Source: G965250275 sp965250275 (GTDB lineage: Bacteria; Pseudomonadota; Alphaproteobacteria; Rhodobacterales; Rhodobacteraceae). Taken from it: a stretch of DNA of 64,000 nucleotides. Below the pieces are notes generated by a model. That model did no database searches, was not told the DNA's origin, and saw nothing but the letters and a program-made list of their open reading frames with translations. The DNA lies in contig OZ252297.1 of NCBI GenBank assembly GCA_965250275.1, positions 868,001 through 932,000 on the forward strand. Reading direction: 5' to 3'. A program made the position numbers and the translations under genes. Positions 38,718-46,428 of the stretch are shown in pieces. Numbering within the stretch: position 1 is the stretch's first letter; every line of letters begins with the position of its first letter.

Positions 38718-39937
38718 GCGGAAACTCTCCGTCCGAGGCACTCACCGACTGGTTGCTGCATCAGGGGATGCAGGGTGCGGATCAAAAACAGCTGCTGGAG
38801 GGGTATTGCGAGCATCTTGTTGCAAGAGGGTTGCCGGTCCTGCGCGTGAACGTTGCGCAGACAGCTTACCATCCAAAGTTCGGCGCGTTCGGTTTCCGGT
38901 GGGTCCGTGAAACGGGCGTTTCTTCGGAAGAGTATGAAATTTCGGAAGGCGAGAGCGAAGCATGGCAGCAAAGTCCGCTCTACCACCTTATCAAGAGCGA
39001 TCAGCCCGAATTTCGCGAGCGCTTGATACGACGGAACACGGATTCGGTTTTTCCTTTGCTGAACGACCTGAGAGAAGCCGGGGCCACGGATTACTTTGCC
39101 GCAACCGTGACATTGGGCGCGCCAGCACGCATTCGGGTCGAGCCCAGTGTCCAGCAAGAAGGTGTTCTGATTTCCTGGACCAGCGATGGACCCGAAGGGT
39201 TTTCTGAAGAGGATCTGGATTTCATCCGTGCGGCTCTGCCACATCTGGGACTGGCGCTGAAATCAGCCTCCAACCAGCGGATGGCTGAAGACCTGCTGGG
39301 GGTTTACCTTGGCCGGGACGCGGGCCTGCGGGTTCTGTCAGGTGAGATTCAACGCGGCTCCTTGCAGCAGGTCAACGCGGCCATCGCCAACTTCGATCTG
39401 TCAGGATTTACGAGCCTGAGCGAGAAGGTTCCTGCTGAAGTCGTCATAGATCTGCTGAATGACTACTTCGAACTCGCCGTGGGTCTGATCGATGCGCATG
39501 GTGGCCATGTTCTTAAGTTCATGGGCGACGGCATACTGGCAATGTTCGATTGCGGCGATGAAGAGGCCGATGCCACAGCCGTGCTGAACATGGCGGTGGA
39601 CTTGCGCAAGGCAATGCGGGCCCGGAATGTCGAACGGTCTGCGGCCGGACTTCCGATGACCGACTACACCCTTGCCCTTCACGCTGGCGATATTCTCTAC
39701 GGCAACATCGGCGCCGAAACGCGTCTGGATTTCACGGTGATCGGTCCCGCTGTGAATCAGGGCGCGCGCCTGTCCGAGATGCATCGACCCGTTGGGCAGT
39801 CCGTTATCGTTTCTGAAGCGGTTGCAAGCGCGGCGCCGACCGGTGTGCATGATTTGGTACCCATGGGGCGTTTCATGCTCCGTGGTGTGCCGCAGCCGCA
39901 GCTACTCTACACGATCTTTGATGCCGAAGACGCTTAG
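38714..39937 (+). CDS. Class III adenylate/guanylate cyclase with an N-terminal sensor-like region
   Basis: This 407-residue protein has its catalytic domain from about 215: metal-binding Asp228 in IANFDLSGFTSLSE, Asp272 in LKFMGDGILAMFD (44-residue spacing as expected), then ALHAGDILYGNIGAETRLDFTVIGPAVNQGARLSE with the transition-state Asn and Arg. The first 200 residues, with RVNVAQTAYHPKFGAFGFRWVRE, resemble the N-terminal domain of related soluble Roseobacter cyclases and may sense a ligand. No transmembrane segment. Coupling to the MarR gene suggests that a cyclic nucleotide signal is linked to aromatic catabolism. AMP or GMP product is not decidable. Confidence 0.85.
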   Translation: MSGNSPSEALTDWLLHQGMQGADQKQLLEGYCEHLVARGLPVLRVNVAQTAYHPKFGAFGFRWVRETGVSSEEYEISEGESEAWQQSPLYHLIKSDQPEFRERLIRRNTDSVFPLLNDLREAGATDYFAATVTLGAPARIRVEPSVQQEGVLISWTSDGPEGFSEEDLDFIRAALPHLGLALKSASNQRMAEDLLGVYLGRDAGLRVLSGEIQRGSLQQVNAAIANFDLSGFTSLSEKVPAEVVIDLLNDYFELAVGLIDAHGGHVLKFMGDGILAMFDCGDEEADATAVLNMAVDLRKAMRARNVERSAAGLPMTDYTLALHAGDILYGNIGAETRLDFTVIGPAVNQGARLSEMHRPVGQSVIVSEAVASAAPTGVHDLVPMGRFMLRGVPQPQLLYTIFDAEDA

Positions 39938-39943
39938 TGTGCC

Positions 39944-40753
39944 TTAGAAGTCCGGCGTCACGTTGGGCAATTGCAAGGCTTTCATCATCTCTCGCAACTC
40001 CTGCCGCGCCGCAACGTTGGAGATATTGAGCTGCTTGACCCCGATATCTTTCAGGTCGAGCAACGTCAAACCGCGAGGGAACAATTCCCGGAAGATCACG
40101 CGCTCGCTGAAGCCCGGCGCAATGCGAAACCCAATGCGGTCGGCCAGCATATTGATGGCACGTTCCATCTTTTCTTTGTTCACCATGCGCTGGGTGCCCA
40201 CGCGGTTTCGCATGACAACCCAGTCAATCGGTTTTAGTCCTGCCTGTGCGCGGAGCTGACGGGCGTTCCAGACCATTTCGGAGTACACCGACGGACCCAG
40301 AATCTTCTCACCTTTGGCGTCTATACGCGCCAAGAGATCGAAATCGATGAAACTGTCATTCAATGGCGTAATGAGGGTGTCGGCCAGAGAATGGGCAACT
40401 TGGCTCAGGCGGGTATGCGACCCGGGACAGTCGATCAGGATGAAGTCACTGTCAGCCTCAAGCGAGGAAACGGCTGCAGATAACCGGTGGTCGTAGATGT
40501 TCTCGCCCGGTTTCAGAGAAGCCGGGTCGATATCGGGCAGGTCATGGCAAACCGCGCTGGGCAGGTCGAGCTCTGACCGGGCAAGAAACTCGGCCCTGTT
40601 CTCTCCATACCGGCCCAATGAGCGTTGCCGAAGATCAAGGTCCAACGCGTTGACCCTGTGGCCCAGCCGCGCGAGTGCCGTGGCAACATGCATGGAGACG
40701 GTGGATTTTCCTGCGCCACCCTTTTCGTTTCCGACGACGATGATATGCGCCAT
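39944..40753 (-). CDS. mipZ: Division-plane positioning ATPase MipZ
   Basis: This 269-residue ParA-superfamily ATPase forms gradients from the chromosome origin and keeps FtsZ at midcell in alphaproteobacteria. It begins AHIIVVGNEKGGAGKSTVSMH (deviant Walker A, with the lysine of the KGG text) and continues ALDLDLRQRSLGRYGENR, FILIDCPGSHTRLSQVAHSLAD, LITPLNDSFIDFDLL, and the FRELFPRGLTLLDL C-terminal block shared with Caulobacter MipZ. The ATG at 40753 was chosen, with AAAGGA ten bases upstream. It is convergent with the cyclase gene. Confidence 0.92.
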   Translation of the reverse strand: MAHIIVVGNEKGGAGKSTVSMHVATALARLGHRVNALDLDLRQRSLGRYGENRAEFLARSELDLPSAVCHDLPDIDPASLKPGENIYDHRLSAAVSSLEADSDFILIDCPGSHTRLSQVAHSLADTLITPLNDSFIDFDLLARIDAKGEKILGPSVYSEMVWNARQLRAQAGLKPIDWVVMRNRVGTQRMVNKEKMERAINMLADRIGFRIAPGFSERVIFRELFPRGLTLLDLKDIGVKQLNISNVAARQELREMMKALQLPNVTPDF

Positions 40754-40911
40754 GCTCGATCCTTTGGCCTTGCACGTTTCCCGTGCTTTGTTGGCGCGAC
40801 TATATGTTGTGGGTATCGGGATTGAAAGCACATTGCCGTAGACGCATCCCCGTTTCTGTGGGTGCGTTGCAAAATCTCCAATCCTGCGCCGGAAGATTGA
40901 GGGCTAAAATG

Positions 40912-40941
40912 AAAAACGCCGCCTCTGATGACCGGGCGGCG
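40912..40941 (-). terminator. Rho-independent terminator after rpmE
   Basis: On the minus strand CGCCGCC and GGCGGCG form a seven-pair stem with an 11-base loop, followed by five T residues. It ends the rplS-rpmE transcript 27 bases after the rpmE stop and separates it from mipZ. Confidence 0.85.
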
Positions 40942-40967
40942 CTTCACTGACTTGAATGGGAACGGAT

Positions 40968-41189
40968 TTAGAAGCCGAGCCCTTCGTATTTCTTCTTGAA
41001 CTTCGACACCCGGCCGCCGGTGTCCATCAGGCGGGTTCCGCCACCAGTCCACGCGGGGTGAACCGACGGATCGATGTCGAGAGACAACTGGTCGCCTTCG
41101 GCGCCCCAGGTCGATTTCATCTGAACAATCGTACCATCCGTCATTTTGACATTGATGACGTGGTATTCGGGATGCGTATCTTTTTTCAT
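40968..41189 (-). CDS. rpmE: 50S ribosomal protein L31
   Basis: This 73-residue ribosomal protein of the large subunit is the long alphaproteobacterial form without zinc cysteines. Blocks are MKKDTHPEYHVINVKMTDGT, STWGAEGDQLSLDIDPSVHPAWTGG and GRVSKFKKKYEGLGF. It is 11 bases downstream of rplS and followed by a strong terminator. A longer upstream frame overlaps rplS out of phase and is discarded. Confidence 0.96.
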   Translation of the reverse strand: MKKDTHPEYHVINVKMTDGTIVQMKSTWGAEGDQLSLDIDPSVHPAWTGGGTRLMDTGGRVSKFKKKYEGLGF

Positions 41190-41200
41190 CGGTCCAGTCC

Positions 41201-41587
41201 TTATGCTTCGGCGCCCGACGACTTGGGCTTGTAGGTTGTGTCCTCGGCGATCCGGGCCGATTTGCCGCGACGCGACCGCAGATAGTACAGTTTTGCGCGG
41301 CGGACGCGGCCGCGGCGGACAACTGTAATGCTGTCGATGTTGGTCGAATGCAGCGGGAACACACGCTCCACACCTTCGCCAAAGCTGATTTTGCGAACGG
41401 TAAAGGAACCAGCGATGCCGTTGCCACCTTTGCGGGCAATGCAAACGCCTTCGTAGTTCTGAACACGGGTGCGCGACCCTTCGGTCACTTTGAAGCCGAC
41501 ACGGACTGTGTCTCCGGCTTTGAAATCGGGGATCTCTTTCCCCAGGGCGGCAACTTGCTCCGCCTCCAGCTGTGCGATCAGGTCCAT
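41201..41587 (-). CDS. rplS: 50S ribosomal protein L19
   Basis: This 128-residue protein sits at the 30S-50S interface. The L19 pattern is complete: KAGDTVRVGFKVTEGSRTRVQNYEGVCIARKGGNG, SFTVRKISFGEGVERVFPLHSTNIDSI, VVRRGRVRRAKLYYLR. A short C-terminal tail (KPKSSGAEA) extends past the core. In most bacteria it follows trmD directly, but here a lipoprotein gene and nearly 300 non-coding bases lie between. Confidence 0.97.
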   Translation of the reverse strand: MDLIAQLEAEQVAALGKEIPDFKAGDTVRVGFKVTEGSRTRVQNYEGVCIARKGGNGIAGSFTVRKISFGEGVERVFPLHSTNIDSITVVRRGRVRRAKLYYLRSRRGKSARIAEDTTYKPKSSGAEA

Positions 41588-41874
41588 CTGATCAACTCCT
41601 AAATGGCTCGTGGTTGGTCCACGAAGTTTGGCGCGTCCTCAGAGCTCTTGGTCTTCATCGGGTCCGCAAGTGCGCCCGCCAGAGGTCAGGTCGTCTGTGT
41701 CTGGTTGTGCCGGAAGTACCGCCGCGAATCAGGTCGAAGAAGACCAGGCTGTGAGCGAATACCACAGGCATCCGAACTCAGAATCTGAGTCCGAACGCGC
41801 GCGATATAGGCCGGAACTTTCTGCGCATCAAGCCAAAACGGGGCTCGCGAAACAAATCATGGTGATTTGGCCTA
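41588..41874. other. Gap between rplS and the lipoprotein gene
   Basis: No gene is supported in these 287 bases. An inverted repeat ACTCAG, AAT, CTGAGT lies near 41776-41790. The rplS promoter is expected here, but no clear -35/-10 pair was seen. Confidence 0.5.
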
Positions 41875-42297
41875 TCAGACCGCGATCGCCCCGAAGGTGG
41901 AAAGGGTCCCCCCACCGACAAGGTGATCAAGCAACAGTCGTCTTTGCTGAGGTGTGCTGGCATTCAGCAGTCGCACTTCTTCTTCGGTCAAATCCCGGCG
42001 CGTAAAGCCGCGTGTCTCCAGACACCGATCTACAGCGCTGGCCTCGCCGTGGGCACGAATGTCGTCCTCTACGGAAACGACCACCAGCGGTCCGACAATG
42101 ATGCCGCCCAAGATCACTCCGGTCACGTACCCGCCAACCACTGCGCCTCGCCCACCTTGTGGCGCTTCGGGCGCACAGGCCCGCACCGCCGCGCGTGCCG
42201 CGTCCAGCGTTGCGCCGTTTTGTTGAGGCACAGAAGGGCCGGTCAGGTCGCTGCAAGCAGACAAAACCAGCAGCGAACCCGCGATGATCTTCTTCAT
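41875..42297 (-). CDS. Glycine-zipper lipoprotein
   Basis: This 140-residue protein has a lipoprotein signal (MKKIIAGSLLVLSACSD, lipobox LSAC with Cys15). A short Ala-rich helix follows, then a glycine-rich hydrophobic segment GGRGAVVGGYVTGVILGGIIVGPLVVVS (about 48-75), and a charged C-terminal domain with TRRDLTEEEVRLLNASTPQQRRLLLDHL. Two further Cys (ACAPE, DRCLE) could pair. Envelope location is clear; function unknown. It interrupts the usual trmD-rplS order. Confidence 0.78.
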   Translation of the reverse strand: MKKIIAGSLLVLSACSDLTGPSVPQQNGATLDAARAAVRACAPEAPQGGRGAVVGGYVTGVILGGIIVGPLVVVSVEDDIRAHGEASAVDRCLETRGFTRRDLTEEEVRLLNASTPQQRRLLLDHLVGGGTLSTFGAIAV

Positions 42298-42470
42298 TCA
42301 GATTTCTCCAAGAATTGTGCTTTGTTAATGAGTATCCACAACCCAGAGTGGTTATGTTTGCCGGCGGATTGTAAAGGCCGTATCGGCCGGAAACTGAAAA
42401 AAATAGCAAGAACTGGGGCAGGTTCGCTGGCAAGGTGCAAATGAGACCAAAGTCGTAGCCTGAGTCTGAA

Positions 42471-43283
42471 TCAGTCTGAATTTTTGCCTGTGGCTTTTTG
42501 GTAGCTTGCCCAGAGATCTGGTCGCCGGTCCCGGGTCAGTGCTTCGGCCTGCGTGCGCCGCCACTCCTCGATCTTCTTATGATGCCCGGACATCAGGACA
42601 TCTGGGATCGTACGGCCGTTCCACTCAGGCGGCCGTGTGTATTGCGGGTGTTCGAGCAATCCGCGCGCAAAGCTTTCGTCTTCGGTTGAGTCCGCGTTGC
42701 CGAGCACACCGGGGAGCAAACGCACCGTCGCGTCGATCAGTGCGTGGGCCGCGATTTCGCCACCGGTCATCACAAAGTCGCCCAGGCTCAGTTCCTGCAT
42801 TCCGTAGTGATCGAGAACGCGCTGGTCGACGCCCTCGAACCGCCCGCACAGCAAGGTGACCCCATCCGTTTGCGAAAGCGATTTGACCAGGCTTTGCGTC
42901 ATCGGACGACCGCGCGGCGACAGATAGAACAAAGGCCAGTTGCCGGTTCGCCCGATCTCGGCTTGTTCGATAGCTTGACCCAGGACGTCTGCCCGCAGAA
43001 CCATGCCAGCGCCGCCGCCTGCCGGGGTGTCATCGACATTGCGGTGCTTTCCGATACCGAATGGTCTGAGATCGATTGTTTCGAGCTGCCACAGACCGGA
43101 TTGCAACGCTTTTCCGGTCAGGCTTTCACCCAGGATTCCCGGGAAAGCCTCCGGAAAAAGGGTGATCACCTTCGCCTTCCACACACCTTTCAGGTCCGGC
43201 GTCGGTGTGACGAGCTCACGCGGCTGGGCCGTCGCGCGAATAGTTTTGCGGCCAATAGACCGTTCGGGCTTGCTTTTACTCAT
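42471..43283 (-). CDS. trmD: tRNA (guanine-N1)-methyltransferase TrmD
   Basis: This 270-residue SPOUT methyltransferase makes m1G37 in tRNAs with G36, preventing frameshifts. The knot region is present: LCGRFEGVDQRVLDHYGMQELSLGDFVMTGGEIAAHALIDA and LLPGVLGN, with EHPQYTRPPEWNG and PDVLMSGHHKKIEEWR after it. The core starts only at about residue 35 (KVITLFPEAFP); the first 35 residues are a basic extension not found in E. coli TrmD. The ATG at 43283 is the plausible start, though a later non-ATG start would remove the extension. Confidence 0.95.
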   Translation of the reverse strand: MSKSKPERSIGRKTIRATAQPRELVTPTPDLKGVWKAKVITLFPEAFPGILGESLTGKALQSGLWQLETIDLRPFGIGKHRNVDDTPAGGGAGMVLRADVLGQAIEQAEIGRTGNWPLFYLSPRGRPMTQSLVKSLSQTDGVTLLCGRFEGVDQRVLDHYGMQELSLGDFVMTGGEIAAHALIDATVRLLPGVLGNADSTEDESFARGLLEHPQYTRPPEWNGRTIPDVLMSGHHKKIEEWRRTQAEALTRDRRPDLWASYQKATGKNSD

Positions 43284-43397
43284 ACGCTGTCGCTCCCAGA
43301 TCGCGACAGCGCTCGGCCTTTTACTTGCCGAACAATGCTGGGAGGAATGCAACTTGTGCTAGCGCAACGGCACGGTGAAGATGATTGCTGCAGCATC

Positions 43398-43901
43398 TCA
43401 GATCAGTCCGTCTGGCGGATCAGCAATGATACGACCGGTCTCGAGATCCACCGTCGGAACGGTTGCCAATGTGAAAGGCAACAGGACGGTAGAAGACCCG
43501 CCATGCAGCAGGATTTCGAGAAGGTCTGCTGCACCGTGGTTTTGCACGGATCTGACGACGCCCAACACTGTGCCCCCGGTATCGCGCACTTCCAGCCCTA
43601 TCAGGTCAGCGTGATAGAACTCGTCCTCTGGCAAACCCGGCAACTGGTCACGATGCGCAAAGAGCTGTGTCCCTTTGAGCGCATCAGCCTGCTCCTTGGT
43701 GGTGATGCCGCCAAGGCGGGCGGCAAATCCATTTTTGATCTGGGGTCCCAGCCGGATGGAATAGCTTTGTGTCCCATCCTCGGATGTTAGCGGGCTGTAT
43801 TGCTCGATATCTTCGGGAACCGCACAAAAGCTCTTTAGTCGTACCTCTCCCCTGACGCCGTAAGCGCCTGCGATGGCTCCGACACAGACCAGATCAGCCA
43901 T
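43398..43901 (-). CDS. rimM: Ribosome maturation factor RimM
   Basis: This 167-residue factor for 30S head assembly binds S19. The N-terminal domain reads VCVGAIAGAYGVRGEVRLKSF, and the PRC-barrel domain reads DEFYHADLIGLEVRDTGGTVLGVVRSVQNHGAADLLEI followed by LPFTLATVPTVDLETGRI. The start ATGGCTGA overlaps the stop of the 50-residue gene, indicating translational coupling. An upstream in-frame extension only reads that gene out of phase. Confidence 0.95.
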   Translation of the reverse strand: MADLVCVGAIAGAYGVRGEVRLKSFCAVPEDIEQYSPLTSEDGTQSYSIRLGPQIKNGFAARLGGITTKEQADALKGTQLFAHRDQLPGLPEDEFYHADLIGLEVRDTGGTVLGVVRSVQNHGAADLLEILLHGGSSTVLLPFTLATVPTVDLETGRIIADPPDGLI

Positions 43902-44046
43902 CGGGCGCCGCTCCTTCGCAGAAACCGCGAGAGTCCACGCGGCCACCAGCGTCAAGGCACCCATCGACCATCTGGAACCGCGTATACTCGGCGCCGGCAT
44001 AGACCCCGGCGCCGAACAAGGCGGCATAGATCATCAGTCGGATCAT
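43894..44046 (-). CDS. 50-residue membrane or exported small protein between rpsP and rimM
   Basis: An ATG 11 bases after the rpsP stop opens a 50-residue frame: MIRLMIYAALFGAGVYAGAEY, then QMVDGCLDAGGRVDSRGFC and EGAAPDG. It has one N-terminal hydrophobic helix and a Cys pair in a C-x12-C arrangement, a pattern I associate with small Rhodobacteraceae proteins at this locus. Its stop overlaps the rimM ATG by eight bases. The exact operon fit and protein-like composition support coding; function unknown. A possible disulfide would be extracytoplasmic. Confidence 0.68.
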   Translation of the reverse strand: MIRLMIYAALFGAGVYAGAEYTRFQMVDGCLDAGGRVDSRGFCEGAAPDG

Positions 44047-44057
44047 CGCCGGTCAGA

Positions 44058-44447
44058 TCACTCTGCGGCTTCTTCTTCAGCAGGTGCCTCGACAGGCTCT
44101 TCTGCCGGAGCGGCCGCCTTGGCTGCTTTTTCCTCGGCGCGCTCCTTGGCCTTGGCACCGGGTTCACCTTTCTGAGGGTTGTTACGCTCGGTTTTCTCCC
44201 GGGCGCCTGCCGCTTCCAGCATGCGTGCAATCCGGTCGGTGGGTTGCGCACCCTGATCCAGCCAGTGCTGAATGCGTTCCATGTTCATTTTGACACGGTC
44301 TTCGCTGTCTTTTGGTAGCAGCGGGTTGTAGGTGCCCAGCTTCTCGATAAAGCGCCCGTCGCGCGGCATCCGGCTGTCAGCCGCAACGATGCGGTAGAAC
44401 GGGCGTTTCTTTGATCCGCCGCGGGCGAGTCTGATTTTCATGGCCAT
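44058..44447 (-). CDS. rpsP: 30S ribosomal protein S16
   Basis: This 129-residue protein has the S16 core KIRLARGGSKKRPFYRIVAADSRMPRDGRFIEKLGTYNPL and RIQHWLDQGAQPTDRIARML. It then has a long Ala/Glu/Lys-rich tail (about 84-129) typical of alphaproteobacteria. It is 50 bases downstream of the chorismate mutase gene and starts the rpsP-rimM-trmD series. Confidence 0.97.
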   Translation of the reverse strand: MAMKIRLARGGSKKRPFYRIVAADSRMPRDGRFIEKLGTYNPLLPKDSEDRVKMNMERIQHWLDQGAQPTDRIARMLEAAGAREKTERNNPQKGEPGAKAKERAEEKAAKAAAPAEEPVEAPAEEEAAE

Positions 44448-44497
44448 TTTGTGTTTTCTCCTTGGTATGGCTTGGAAGTGGGTCCCAACGGGTCCCT

Positions 44498-44800
44498 TTA
44501 CGTTTGGTGTTGGCGGTGATGCTGGATCACCTCCGCGATGATGAAGTTCAGGAACTTCTTGGCGAATTCCGGGTCCAGATCGGCCCGGTCCGCCAGGTCT
44601 TCGAGTCGTGCGATCTGCGCCGCTTCGCGGGTGGGATCGGACGGGGGAAGGTCGTGTTTGGCCTTGAGTTTTCCAACGGCCTGCGTGTGTTTGAAGCGTT
44701 CGCCCAACGTGTAGACCAGAATGGCATCCAGTCGGTCGATGCTTTCGCGATGCTCCTTAAGCAGCTCAGAGGCGCGGAGTGCGGTGTCAGTCAAGAGCAT
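44498..44800 (-). CDS. Chorismate mutase, AroQ type
   Basis: This 100-residue helical protein converts chorismate to prephenate for phenylalanine and tyrosine synthesis. The AroQ pattern is visible: SIDRLDAILVYTLGERFKHTQAVGKLKAKHDLPPSDPTREAAQIARL and a final helix FAKKFLNFIIAEVIQHH. Its ATG overlaps the stop of the adjacent GNAT gene by 14 bases. A longer upstream frame is only the GNAT gene out of phase. Confidence 0.9.
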   Translation of the reverse strand: MLLTDTALRASELLKEHRESIDRLDAILVYTLGERFKHTQAVGKLKAKHDLPPSDPTREAAQIARLEDLADRADLDPEFAKKFLNFIIAEVIQHHRQHQT

Positions 44801-45389
44801 AGCCTTTCGGTTTGAAGAGCGGATCGGCGTAGTGGCTGATCTCCATCTCGATGCCGTGCGCCAGCTGCGACCCCTCAAGGACCGTGGCGGAGGGGTGGCG
44901 ATAGACCGCGTCGTTTCCGTCAATCGTTGCCGCATTCGGATCCTTGACCGCGCCCAGCCGCTCGGCCAGCCGGATGCTGTCGATGTTTTTGGGGTCCACG
45001 TAGCTGACGGCGTCGTCCCATCCCAGCGTGCGATAAAGATACGTCCGCGCCGCATGCATGGCTTCCAGGGCGTATCCATGCCCCTGGGCATTTGGCCAAA
45101 TCACCCATGCCAGTTCGGCCTCGGGCCATTTTGCAGGTTTCCATCCGCCGGCCATGCCGTAAGTGGCGTCGCTTTGCTTATCATGGATCATCCACATGCC
45201 GAAGCCGCGAATGGTCCAGTGCCCGATCTCTGCAGCGTAGAGCATCCACGCTTCATAGGCGTTCAGTGGTCCGCCCATGAAACGGGCACGATAGGAAGTA
45301 AAAGTGGCCTTGAAGTCGGGGTAGTCCTCGGGCTCGGGGCCGCGCAAGACAAGGCGGTTGGTTTCAATGGTGGGAATCGCGGGGGTCAT
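44787..45389 (-). CDS. GNAT acetyltransferase, third of three tandem paralogues
   Basis: This 200-residue RimJ/RimL-like GNAT protein begins TPAIPTIETNRLVLRGPEPEDYPDF. It has the paralogue signature AAEIGHWTIRGFGMWMI and the acetyl-CoA region WVIWPNAQGHGYALEAMHAARTYLYRTLGW, ending with a longer C-terminal tail than its neighbours. Substrate unknown; ribosomal protein or small-molecule acetylation are both possible. It overlaps GNAT 2 by four bases and chorismate mutase by 14. Confidence 0.83.
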   Translation of the reverse strand: MTPAIPTIETNRLVLRGPEPEDYPDFKATFTSYRARFMGGPLNAYEAWMLYAAEIGHWTIRGFGMWMIHDKQSDATYGMAGGWKPAKWPEAELAWVIWPNAQGHGYALEAMHAARTYLYRTLGWDDAVSYVDPKNIDSIRLAERLGAVKDPNAATIDGNDAVYRHPSATVLEGSQLAHGIEMEISHYADPLFKPKGYALD

Positions 45390-45916
45390 GACAAAGCCCC
45401 CGGATCTGCATGGCGAAAGATATTCATCTCGCCAAAACGTGCATGCGTGAACCGGCCATCCGGCCGCGCGCCGAGGCGTTTGGCCACCGCAGCGGAGGCG
45501 TCGTTGCCGTCCGCGACGAGGCTGATGGCGGTTGGCCAGTTCAGCACTGTGTAGGCGTAGTCCAGCGCGGCCTTGCCTGCCTCGGTGGCGTAGCCTTTGC
45601 CCTCGAAACCGTCCATGAGGTCCCACCCGATTTCGGGCTCGGGCCAGCCTTCTGGATTCCACAAACCCACGATGCCGGCAAAGGCATCTGTTGCCGTCTC
45701 AACCACCGACCACCGGCCGTACCCGCGCAGTGCCCAATGCCCGATTTCGGTGGCCAGAAAACGCCAGGACAGTTCGGGATCGGCGGGGCCGCCGACAAAC
45801 CTGGAACGGTCCGACATGTAGAAAGCCGCAAAATCCTCAAAATCCCCGGCTTGCGGCGCGCGCAGTGTCAGGCGTTCCGTTTCCAACGTTGGTATGGTCC
45901 AGACGGCGGGTGTCAT
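45386..45916 (-). CDS. GNAT acetyltransferase, second of three tandem paralogues
   Basis: This 176-residue protein begins VWTIPTLETERLTLRAPQAGDF. It carries the shared block ATEIGHWALRGYGRWSV and the cofactor-binding GWDLMDGFEGKGYATEAGKAALDYAYTVLNW. It is closely similar in layout to the genes on both sides, so local duplication is likely. The ATG overlaps the stop of GNAT 1, and its own stop overlaps the start of GNAT 3, both as ATGA. Confidence 0.85.
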   Translation of the reverse strand: MTPAVWTIPTLETERLTLRAPQAGDFEDFAAFYMSDRSRFVGGPADPELSWRFLATEIGHWALRGYGRWSVVETATDAFAGIVGLWNPEGWPEPEIGWDLMDGFEGKGYATEAGKAALDYAYTVLNWPTAISLVADGNDASAAVAKRLGARPDGRFTHARFGEMNIFRHADPGALS

Positions 45917-46428
45917 GCAGGCACCTGCGCCTTGAGGTAGTAGGTCAGACTGCCCGGGTACCAGGCCGGCGCGGGTTCGTTCGAAAGCTCTGCACCGAGT
46001 CGATCTGCGACCTTCAAGGAAGCTTGGTTTTCAGGTTGGACTCGAATGACAAGGCTGCTCCAACCAGCGCCGTCGAACAGATGGTCGCGCACCGCGATCG
46101 CGGCTTCGGTGGCGTATCCGAACCCTTCGGCGGTCGGGTCCCAAATGGTCCAGGTCAACTCGGGCGCATCCGGGTCTTCAATGGCCATCGGTCCCACGTG
46201 ACCAATCGGCTTGCCGTCAAGAACGATCGTGTAGCGCCCAAATCCCCGCAAGGCCCAATGCCCGATCATTGCGGCCAGCTTGTCAAAGGCTTGTGCCGCG
46301 TCGAACGGACCCCGCACAAACGCACTGCGATCACTGGCGCAATAGGCCGTGTACACAGAGAGATCCTCTGCGTCCGGCACGCGCAGCGACAGGCGCGACG
46401 TGGTCAGGTTGCGGGCAACGGGGGTCAT
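45913..46428 (-). CDS. GNAT acetyltransferase, first of three tandem paralogues
   Basis: This 171-residue protein begins TPVARNLTTSRLSLRVPDAEDL. The shared block is AAMIGHWALRGFGRYTI, and the acetyl-CoA site lies in WTIWDPTAEGFGYATEAAIAVRDHLFDGAGW. It starts inside the ffh stop codon (ATGA), so it is read from the ffh transcript. The N-terminal and central blocks match GNAT 2 and 3. Confidence 0.85.
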   Translation of the reverse strand: MTPVARNLTTSRLSLRVPDAEDLSVYTAYCASDRSAFVRGPFDAAQAFDKLAAMIGHWALRGFGRYTIVLDGKPIGHVGPMAIEDPDAPELTWTIWDPTAEGFGYATEAAIAVRDHLFDGAGWSSLVIRVQPENQASLKVADRLGAELSNEPAPAWYPGSLTYYLKAQVPA

